From the NCBI GenBank assembly GCA_963070105.1, contig OY718804.1, positions 11,237,817 through 11,301,816 on the forward strand: a stretch of DNA of 64,000 nucleotides, given 5' to 3'. A program made the position numbers and the translations under genes. How positions within the stretch are numbered: position 1 is the stretch's first letter; every line of letters starts with the position of its first letter. The notes under the pieces were generated by a model, which saw only the letters and a program-made list of their open reading frames with translations, had not been told where the DNA came from and ran no database searches. This DNA comes from Litomosoides sigmodontis (lineage: Eukaryota > Nematoda > Chromadorea > Rhabditida > Onchocercidae). Positions 54,601-64,000 of the stretch are shown here, one piece after another.

Positions 54601-56488
54601 ATAATAACGGGAAGGGAACTCTAACTGTTTATTTGGTTAAAGGAGAAGGAAACAGTTGGAGGAAGGAAAATGAGCGAAATTTATGTAAATTCACACTATC
54701 GATTGATTTAGCAATCATTCTAATACATTAATGGCCGCAAAGTAAAATAAGAATTAGGCTGATCTCAACAATTCAAGTCGTAAGAGTGTCATTCACATTT
54801 CCATTATCTCTCAATCAGCACATGGATTGCTAATTAACGGCCAACAGTATGTAAAATCTCCTTATTTGCATTTTTCGAAACTTAAGACCACTTCAGTGGC
54901 CTTATCCTCTTCATCAGGCATACTTCTCCCACTTCACCAGAAATTCGCCATCGTAATATTTCATTAATTTTTTTTATTAAGTCCCTCGAAGTGACCGTAT
55001 AATTTTTTTTACGGATTAGAAACTTAAGAATTTTATAAAATTTAATGACCCAAATATTTTTCCCTTTCCACGGCACACTGTACGTCACTGAAAGGCAATA
55101 TGCATCGGTAAGTAACAGTAAATTGTTGATTCTTTTCGAATTTCATGGTTTCTTTTGAAATGAATAGAAAGCACAAGAACATTGCTTGCTGATCGTTGAA
55201 CTGATAAGCTTCCCAATTGTCCACTCCTTTCCTTTCCGGCCCGGCTCATCGCTCTTTAGCCGCATCCTCCAATCATGCGAAACTATTTTTGATAGCTCTT
55301 CGCAAAGCTTTGGAATGTTCGCATCATTGAGTGAAAGAATTTATTTTCAAGTCTTTCGAGGCAACTTGTGGTCATTAATTACTCCATTGTTATTTAAGTG
55401 TCAAATCTTTGCTAATCGAATAAACAAACTCCTTGTTTCTTCCTATTGCTATTTAACTTTGCATTTTAATAACATATAAGATTACTTAAGAAGATATGAG
55501 TAGAAGGCGACAAGCAGAGTTGGTCGCTCTGTAAAACCGCTTCTTCCAGACAATTGCGCTAGCGTTTCGGGTCCATTAAAATTTTAATTAAAGTTCAACT
55601 GCAAGTGTTTCTGCTTGCGATGGATTTCTTGCACATTTGTTGATTTCAACAATTAAATCATAGCTTTTAATGAATCTTGCAAGTGAAAGAAATAAGGAAG
55701 AGTGCACAAGGCATTTGGAATGTTTCCAAAAATTGGAGATTGGAAGCTAAAAGGAATGCTTCCAAGCGCGTGCAATGTTCTTCAGGCCAGCGCACTGCAA
55801 TTAGGCTACCTAGCGGCAGTTAAGTGAAGCAATTGGTAGACTTTGAGAAAGGCAAGAAGCGATAGCCTAGTTTGCACAAAAACGGAAAGTGATTATTGTG
55901 TTAGTGACAGCAGCAGAACATAGCAGTGGTGCTTCCGGCGGCCACTGCAGCGCCACGTTAAGTGCGACTCTCCCATTCCTTCCGATAGTTCGATTCAGTG
56001 ATGAGGGAAGGTGAAGGACGGAAAGACGAGGCAATGTGTAGCTGAAAGCCAGATGAGGCTAACTCTGGTGCGGAAAGCAGTTTTTTATGGCCTCACTATG
56101 TTATCCTCCGGAGAGTGTCTCTCTGTCCATTCCCCTAATATCTCCTCTAATCAACCCTTTTACGATAATTTCTCCACTTTTCACTAAATTGCATGCAAAT
56201 TTGACCAAAATAAACCTTTTAAACAAGGAGCAAATTAACATCCCAATGAATGAAATATTTCTTAGCAAATAAAGGAGGCATCCGGAAATCGGGAATACGA
56301 TCAAGAATAAACGGATGATGTACTGACAGCTCTGGTTAACGTATGCCAGATAACTGATAATAAGTTGATAAATAATTACAACGATTTCCAATTTTTTCGT
56401 ATTAAGCAAAGCTATTTTTTGCTTCGCACACGCATGCATCATCTTTGCTAGTAATTATTATTAATGATTCCTGCCGTTTTCACACGAC

Positions 56489-56626
56489 ATTAAAGCAATT
56501 CTTTAATTCGAAACTGAACCTCACAAATTCCCAATTTCGCAGTCAATTACGCAAACTCTCGATCATCAATTCAATTTCATTAAAGCGATCCTATAATCCG
56601 AAACTGAACCTGAAAAACTCTCAATT
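56489..56626. repeat. Imperfect direct repeat, period 90 bases
   Basis: A segment starting ATTAAAGCAATTCTTTAATT at 56489 recurs with substitutions from 56579 (ATTAAAGCGATCCTATAATC). Both copies keep CGAAACTGAACCT and are about 48 bases long. Because the period is a multiple of three, a small plus-strand frame (56445-56642) shows a repeated KLNLxNSQ motif, but nothing else supports a gene. Confidence 0.7.
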
Positions 56627-57153
56627 GCTAAGTAATGAATGATCCAGACGAGCGGGAGCGTTTGACTATAAAGTTAACTGCTACAAACTTAAATATGTCT
56701 GACGAAGTTAGCGCAGTTGGCACACCGTTAGACATTATCCCCTCACAGCAGCCTTATCAAAATAACCGTTGCGATGAAATAAACTGAACCACTGAACCGA
56801 TCATAGCTGCGGGCTAGCTACAGCAGTAGAAAGCCTTCACAACTAATTTTTTCAGAAAAAGAGAGAAACGAAATTCGATTTACAGCAGTTGCGAAACGAC
56901 GCTCAAACTGCCAATAATTTCATTTCGAAGGGAAAGAAATATTTCCTTTCGACATGAAATAATGGAAGTTAAACGTAAACGAAAGAGGATAAAATCACAC
57001 TGAAAAACTGAAGTGGGCTGATTGACTTCGAGTTCGCCACAACTCCCGGGATTTCTTCGCTGTCGACTGGTTCAGCCATTGAGGAATGTGCAGAGTGCAG
57101 CAGGAAAGTAGGGAATGGTTTACTTTTACTTTTTCTGATGGAATTTCGCATAA

Positions 57154-57168
57154 GGGGGGGGGGGGGGG
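57154..57168. repeat. Poly-G tract (15 bases)
   Basis: Uninterrupted G run; a candidate site of length error. Confidence 0.9.
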
Positions 57169-59744
57169 ACTTTATTTAAAAGCTGACAAAATTGCCTCAA
57201 ATGTAGCGGTTGGAAAGCAGTGGGGACAGTGACAAGGATGGGTTAGATGATTGATAATTTTAGTGATAAGGAAGCGGGAGACACGACAATTGCGATGATA
57301 AATGATGATGGAGCGAATAGCGATGTCATAGCCGATCGGTGGATTGTGCAACTGAGGGACACTTAGCCTGACGTTGCATTTCTGAACGCGCCGGGCAAGC
57401 AACTTCTATTTGCTCTTATCAAGTGAGAAGAGGCCTGCCAACGTGAAGAGTGAAGAGTACACTCACTTCCTGCTTGTTCAGGCGTGGAAGAGCTTAGCTA
57501 GTAGTGATAGGAATGAGTCGATTCAACTGATTTTCAACAAAAATTTTAATTATGCTGTGGCTTATACAGCAGTTAACTTCGATGTCACAAACTGCTTTCG
57601 TAGAATTGAATGAATCGATCGAACAATAAACAGTTCATTTTAAATTATTTAAACATCTAATCACCTTGATTAGTACTAAAGGTGATAATGATAAGCAGAT
57701 CGATATGATGCAACATTTCATTTCATATGATTTACTATGCAATTGCTAATAATTCATTTCAAGGCTGTAGCACTGCGTGCCAGGAAAGAAGGAAAGATGT
57801 GATAGCCGGGAAGGCGCCATGAGAAGGAGATTCGTTGAATTAAAACGTAATACAAATTGGTCTTCAGGTGAGGTGATATGGCCTGGCTTCTTCCATTGCA
57901 TCTCAAAATGCTAATTTTTCCTTTTGTTTCAACTGTGCTCAATTACCCGTTGTCAGTTTACAACAGATCCAGCACCCGTGATGCATAGGTTGCAGCCCTG
58001 TAATTTACTGCAATCATTTCACTTCTAATTTTTTCCTGCTATTCATTACCTATCATTTTTAAGAGGATCCTTGAGGATCAATTAAAGCTATTAAAGAAGT
58101 TTCCGCAACTATGAAGTAATTTGATTGAATTTTTGAAGGAAAAAAAGTAAACCACTGCAGCACATTTGCTAAATAATTTATGTAAAATTCTTCAAACCCA
58201 AAACGAATATTGTTATCAATAAAGTTTATCAGTGAATGAAGAACGAATTGCAAATTGCAGTTGCATGAACTTATCAGCCCTATTTGATCGTATCAACTAA
58301 GTAAAGCAAACTACTTGTAAAAATGAAATTTGATGTGAAGGGATAGATACGCCTTTCCGATGTTTGATAATTGCTAATGATAATGCCATGAAATTCTGTT
58401 TCAAATTTCGATTTACGATTTTCATTACGTTTTTGCTGATAATCCAATGACTTAAGTGATCATATTTGCAATTTATATTGCTGTTTGCAAAATTACTTAA
58501 AATTGGCTGATTCAATGTTGCCGTTGCAACTGAGTAATTGAAATCATTGGAACTGTTTAATCTGTCCAACAGTGCTACAGTATGCATGCTAAATATGGAT
58601 CAGAAAGCGATTTTTCAGTGTTTTGATGACATTTTAAAATAAAAATGAAAGTATTTGGGTTTTTTTTACGCTGTTCAATTCCCGAACATATTTAGAAGCA
58701 TCGCAATAAACACTCATCAAAAGTATTTATTGTGCTGTTTTTAATCGATTTCGAATTGCCTTGCTATTACCACACAAGTAGTTATTTTTTTGATATTCAA
58801 TTGAAAATAATCAAATCTTTTAAAAATGCATGAATACTAATTTAAAGCTGATATTTAAAAGTACCCAACCGTGTGGGGTAGTAGTGAAGGAGGGAGTCGT
58901 CATGAGAAGTGTCACGGTCATTGAAGACTAGCATGGACTTCAGTTCATTTCCACGTTCAACTAGAAATTTCGTTTCCATTTCTCTTTTCCTAACAATTAT
59001 TCAAAGATGAAAATAATAATAATAATAAAAGCAAGCAATCATTTTTTTGTGTAAATACGACTTGATAATTTCATAGTAAAGGGATGGGCGTGACCTGCTT
59101 GCTTTACTGACTTCTTAAATAGGAAAAAATTCATTTCACCGACGCCCTGAAATGAAAAAGTTTTAGTGATCTATGGCAATTGTAACTAGCAGCCATGCGG
59201 AATATGGTTGTGTAACGTTAATTGCATTATTTAAGAGGATAACGTTTCAGAATAATTTTCATGCTATAATAAGCAGTGATAGATGACTGCGACTTAATCG
59301 CTGCGTGCAGTGAGCTATCAATTGAAATAGAGTAACAGTACGCTTATAAGCGTTAATGCACGTAGTCATGCACGTTTTAATTTGACCTTTTTTTTCAAAA
59401 TAAATAAATATGCCCTTCGCTAAACAAACAACCATACATTTCAGCTAAAATTAGGTTTTTTTCTTCAAATACACTTCTTTGCTAAATTTTGCGTGGCAGT
59501 TTCTCCCATCTTTCCTTTGTTGCAATTCAATTCTCCCTTCTTGCCACATCAAACACCCGAAATGTCATCTAAAATTGGATCCTTTGCTAACTGAAATACC
59601 CAAGTCGCCAACTATTAGCAACTACCTGCCCGCCTCTCTCCTCACCTATTGTTTCAGGAAGAAATTTGCTAGATTTAATATGCTGGAATGGAAAAGGTGT
59701 AATTAATGCCAGCTATCTGAAGCATTTGCCTGACGTCATCCGAA

Positions 59745-62700
59745 ATGTTTCTTCCTCAGCGCTTATTTCGTTCATTTTACGTACCGCACCAATTCTGCTT
59801 CAATTCCTCTGCCTCGATTCGTCTATTCTCAAAAGGATGCTTCGTACTAACCGTATTACTGTGTGCGGTAGCACTTTACTACCGTACCACCAATATTTGG
59901 ACATTAAAAAATATGGCTGATGTGTTTTTATCTCGAAGAAGTACATTGAGGCCGATTATTTTTGGTGCTTTTTATCGAAATCACATGGAACAGAACATTC
60001 CGGGAAATTACGTGGTTTGTATTTACAGTTGAAATTAAACATAATCTTTGCTTGCGCTACCTGATCACACATCTCTAGAGTTCAGTCCTAGACTAAGAGC
60101 AGAAAGCTGAAGTGCGAGTCACTCCAGGTATTTCAATTTCTCGGCGATGTACAACAAACATACCCATTGTATTGCTTTTCAACAAACCGCAATGGCAAGC
60201 AGTTCGCCTATCGGGCGCATGTTCAAAGGATACATCAAGGGAAGCGATCGGTGAATGACATTTGTTCCATGGCTGGCTTCATTGCTGAGTGTCGTGTTGC
60301 AAACCAATTTTTGCCATTTGTAAGGTAAATTTCTTATTCTTCGATGGTTTCATCCCTGTCTCACTCAGGTAGTCGAACTTGAATAAAACTCCAGGAGGAT
60401 TCCTTAGAATGTCATTAAATTATTAAAGCGCACTTCTTTCTACGGACCATTGAATCTATCGATTCGAAATTTTTTTCATCAGACGAGCAAAGTTGAAATA
60501 ACGAAGTTGTTCTTCGAAATCCATTTTTTAATCACCTTTTACTCTCATCGTTTTTCGATGATGATGAAATTGTAGAATAAGTACGAAAAGTGACGTGAAC
60601 GAGTCACTTAAAGTACCAATTGAAAAAGTGACGGAGAAGAAACGACATAAGTTAGTTGTTTGTATGGCACCGACATATGCGCTTGTGGAGTGGCGCATGT
60701 TGCTTCTTGGCATTGAACTATGGCTTGCACTTGGTGCCACGAAAATTGTTGTTCCCATACAGTCTATTTCAAAAGATGCATTTAACATGATTCGGGAATA
60801 TGAAAGAGACGGCGAGTTCACGCTTCGCTTCCGTTTTGACGTTTTCCTTATCAGTTCGTCGTCTAGTGACTAGTACAATTCTGTTCTCACACTTTTTAAG
60901 TGTAAGTAAAATGACGAAAAATTTTTTAACAAACAAAATAATTTGAAGGAGGACAAAGGTTTACGAGGAAAAAGATTTGAAGATATTGAAGGATTCCTCA
61001 CCTTTGATGATAAAGTTTTCAGGACTAGTTATTTTACGACATTGGCCTAAATGGCCGGTACTATCTGATAAAAATCCAAACGGTTTAGTTTTATCAAGAG
61101 GTAAAATGCTTCCGCCGTTACAAATAGATAATTTCTTTTGGTAAACAAAATTTCAATTGAAGTTATCAAAATTTTTTCCAATTATTGTCTAAGCAAACAT
61201 TAACTTTATTGTCAATTGAATTGTTTATTATCTAGGAATTGAAGAGTCGCACGTGAATTGTTTGTTTTTTGCCAAGCCCTGGGCTGAAATGGTAGCATTC
61301 ACAGACCTGGATGATATTTTAATCCCAACACAGCCAATGAAAATTTATTCAAATGCGAATATCGACATATTACAGGTCACTGTTTGAGTGGAACTTGCAA
61401 AATTACATATTATAAATATTGTAAAATTAAGCACTTGCCTTTTTCTTAATTTTTTTTAGCTTAATTAATGCATTAAGGATTTGAAAATGACTTTATTCCG
61501 TTATGAGAAATAAAACAATTGCAGATGTTTTTAGTTTTATATTTTTAGGATATTGCAAATGAGCATCCACAAGCTGGGTCTTTTCTCTTCGAGCACCGTG
61601 ACGTACGACTGGTACTACCCGAAGATGATAAAGTGTCGCCGTTCGATAGCTTCAATTTTAATTTCTTGATTAATTCAGACAGGAAAAAAAAGTGCACAGT
61701 GCGGCGTATGAAAACGCGTGTCATCGTGAATGCAAGTGAATTTTGCATCCTTCTATTTCCCTACATTTAATAAATTTTTAAGTCATTGAAGTAATTTTTT
61801 CAGCAACGATCACTTTCATAAGGTATTAATGAGAAGCATAATTTAGAACATTTGTAAACAAAGCAATTCAAATTTAAGCAACACATTATTCGGAAACCTT
61901 CCATATATCCTCCAACTGCAATTTCATTACACAGTTGGGCAAAAAACGTGAGCAAATTCCACCGTTGCCTAACAGATTCCTTTTATAATCATTTCCGATT
62001 ATTTTTCTTTTCCAATTATTTGAATACTAAATTGGCACGTAAGCGAATCACAAATTAAACCAGAAATTTCAAAATTAAAGCTTCAATGATGTGACATTAT
62101 TGACAATTATTTCAGGTCGTGTGGATACTATCAACATGCATGAAAGTGGGATCAATCGTCTTGGCTACGTACAGGTATATTCCAGATAGCTATAAATTAA
62201 AAAATTTCTTTCTAACTATTTCTTATCATTTTATCAATTTTCGTGCAAATGTAAGAAGGTTGGCAGGTACGGATTCCATGCCATCGGGCGCACTTCTATC
62301 ATATGCGCCATTCCTTTCGAGAGCAATTCGAAAACAATTCAGAAATTTTGAATATGAATAATTTGGTACAATTGCTTAACAGGTAAATACTCAAGTTGAA
62401 GTTTGGGAAGGTAAGGCAGGAATGGAAAAAACTTTAAATATCCGCTACTAAAGTTTATTTGAAGATGCAAGCGGATGGAATTCAATTATTGTGCTATTTT
62501 CCTTCCAAATAAATTCTAATTTACTATAAATTCATTGGAATGTATGTATCTTGTTAAAAGCATCCGAAGTCGGGAAGATGATCTGTCAAGAGAGAAGAGA
62601 GCACTTCGTGGAACATTTCGTTAAGTCAAATCTCGGTCGGTCAGTGCAGTAAGTTGAGATTAATTTTCAGGAATTTCCAAAAGCGACTTCAAACAACACT

Positions 62701-62881
62701 TCGAATCGCTGCGAAACAACGAATGAATAGCTCTTTGATGGAAACGCTGGGCGATTTTGATAGATGTGTGATCGAAATCAACAAGGAACATTTTAGGTTA
62801 AAAGTGTCACGTTGCATGACACCCCACGTGTGTTACCTTAAGCTGAAAAGGTTAGTAAAAAAGTTTTACCTCAAATATTGA
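59745..62881 (+). CDS. GT92 (DUF23) family glycosyltransferase, type II membrane protein, 9 exons
   Basis: GT92 enzymes transfer sugars (galactose in characterised nematode members) to glycans in the Golgi. Exons: 59745-60014, 60128-60324, 60576-60811, 61023-61100, 61236-61375, 61549-61735, 62116-62174, 62267-62382, 62671-62881 (TGA). All phases agree; the product is 497 residues, normal for the family. Residues 31-46 (GCFVLTVLLCAVALYY) form a signal anchor. Family signatures: FGAFYRN then PLYCFSTNRNGKQ (around 103-115), KLVVCMAPTYALVEW, ERDGLVILRHWPKWP, EESHVNCLF, and the acidic metal-binding motif FTDLDDILIP (282-291), followed by NMHESGI and CHRAHFYHMRHS. Intron 3 uses GC instead of GT at its donor (60812-60813). 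The ATG at 59745 is the first in frame before the anchor; an upstream exon cannot be excluded. The acceptor-donor specificity is not predictable from sequence. Confidence 0.9.
60812..61022 (+). other. GC-AG intron in the GT92 gene
   Basis: The exon ends GAGACG and the intron begins GCGAGT. The acceptor TTTTCAG ends at 61022. This join restores ERDG-LVILRHWPKWP, the expected family sequence, and keeps phase 1 on both sides. No GT donor in the neighbourhood gives a family-like continuation without extra residues. Confidence 0.75.
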
Positions 62882-64000
62882 AAATCATTAATGCAAGAAG
62901 ACCTCACAGCATTCAAGCCAGCTTTCTAAGCTTCCAAGCAGTCTTTTACGTTACCGCCACCATAACTATCAGAGGGACTAATCAAATTCATGTAGGAATT
63001 TCTGAACTTTTGAACAGACTAAAAAGGAAATTATGTCCGCGGAGTTAAATTAGGAGTAATATAATTTGCTCCGAAAATATTGTTTCCTCACATGAAAACA
63101 GTCCATACATTTCATTTTACTTAATTCATTTAATGTATCCTCCCAATGACCGATTGATCGTTTGCAACGGAAACGACTTCTTCATAATAATAATGAAAGT
63201 TTTCTTAGTGAAGTGGATTGCGTGGCCTCAGTTGGACGTTACGAATTTGCGCACGCATCCGGCGACTTCATTCTTCAGTTGATTGATGCCCAGTTTAGAG
63301 AGAGTGAAGCGAATTGCGACGCTCCAATTTCAAAAATCGCGAAAGGCAACCATTTTTATGCTCCGTGAATAAAGTGAATTCCAACCTCTTACCATTGTAA
63401 TCGATAACGCCTTCGCTAAATTTCTTTGTGAAACGCAAGCATAGCAATGAAATCTTTAACATTCAACAGAGAAGACAACTAATTTTGTCCTCTCAAACGA
63501 TCACGCAAGCACCACACTGATCGGATCGAAATTGTTGCATGGCATGGCATGGATGCGCCTGACACAAAGCAGGCGATGATTGATAAATTTAAATAGGATG
63601 TGCGCATTTACGTGGTCAGCAGTCCAACTGAAAGTTCTGGAAAGGGAACAGTTCTGTAATGACCGATCGCGTTGCCGCCATCTTTCCTTTGTCAACGAAT
63701 GAGATTAGTGTTTTTTGTTGTGAAATTTAGACTGGTTGCAGTAACGGTTATGTAAATTTATGTCGGCAATGGGTAACGATATTTCTTTCAATTGTTTGAT
63801 TCGAATTTTTGCAAAGAAGTGAGCTGCTCGTCTGTACCGTCGTCCCATTAAATTTCTATTCAATCCATCCTAAATCGTTCTATTCAAACTTAATCCGGAA
63901 ATGGCATTGCATACCACTCACGCGGTTTACGTTTCACGAAATTCATTTTCCTTCGAGTTCCGCTTATTTTTTAGTAGAATTTTCCCCGAAGATTGTTGCA
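62882..64000. other. 3' flank of the GT92 gene, no further gene seen
   Basis: About 1.1 kb with short frames only (for example 63162-63368 plus, 63501-63695 minus) and no recognised domain. An AATAAA at 63368-63373 could serve GT92, though it is nearly 490 bases after the stop. Confidence 0.45.

Larger units (their letters stand above)
46145..59744. other. 13.6-kb region without a supported gene
   Basis: Only short frames are open here. The signal-peptide exon of the DUF19/CPG4-like gene may lie just above 46145. One minus-strand frame at 52809-53174 has two hydrophobic stretches and a good donor at its 3' end (see findings) but no family resemblance. Simple repeats are a 23-base poly-A (48195-48217), (CGTAA)n (48912-48934), a GA-rich tract (51579-51620), a 15-base poly-G (57154-57168) and a 90-base imperfect duplication (56489-56626). 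No RNA gene was recognised. Confidence 0.45.

Noticed and set aside
60107..60257. Alternative frame (VRVTPGISISRR...) at GT92 exon 2
   Set aside because: The frame beginning at 60128 gives PLYCFSTNRNGK, the family motif, and joins in phase to both neighbours.

Overview
The window is eukaryotic DNA, AT-rich and full of introns, and the gene content points to a nematode. The basis is: an unc-80 homologue split into about 40 short exons, a GT92 (DUF23) glycosyltransferase, a secreted cysteine-rich DUF19/CPG4-like protein, and a MAPK15/ERK7 kinase. GT92 and DUF19/CPG4 families are strongly expanded in nematodes. A clade I (Enoplea, Trichinella/Trichuris-type) species is possible, but that is inference only. 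No bacterial features (operons, Shine-Dalgarno sites, CRISPR, IS elements) are present. No open reading frame here is a complete gene, so all gene models were built by joining exons by hand. They rest on splice sites, reading phase and remembered family motifs.

Layout. (1) 1-18982, minus strand: the N-terminal two thirds of UNC-80, the large auxiliary subunit of the NALCN sodium-leak channel. I place 42 exons; the gene runs off the left edge. A CAG-encoded polyglutamine tract lies inside it. (2) About 19-29.6 kb: no convincing gene. This part holds simple repeats, including a pentanucleotide (ATTCC) array and an almost pure 2.7-kb (TTA)n array. (3) 29621-33163, minus: a complete nine-exon MAPK15/ERK7 kinase of 478 residues. 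(4) 38032-38828, plus: a three-exon gene for a 69-residue lysine- and alanine-rich helical (LEA-like) protein. (5) 43220-46144, minus: a cysteine-rich DUF19/CPG4-like protein with a Ser/Gly linker and hydrophobic C-terminus that suggests a GPI anchor; its N-terminal exon(s) and one internal exon are not resolved. (6) About 46.2-59.7 kb: a long stretch with no supported gene. (7) 59745-62881, plus: a complete nine-exon GT92 type II membrane glycosyltransferase of 497 residues, with a GC-AG intron.

The genes do not form an evident pathway. UNC-80 acts in neuronal excitability, MAPK15 in signalling and cilia, GT92 in Golgi glycan synthesis, and the DUF19/CPG4 protein at the cell surface or matrix. 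No defence or mobile-element system was found. The more unusual signals are the polyQ tract in UNC-80, two candidate introns of 30 nt or less (one with a one-base frame conflict), the GC-AG intron, the very long TTA microsatellite, two foldback structures and a tRNA-like relic.
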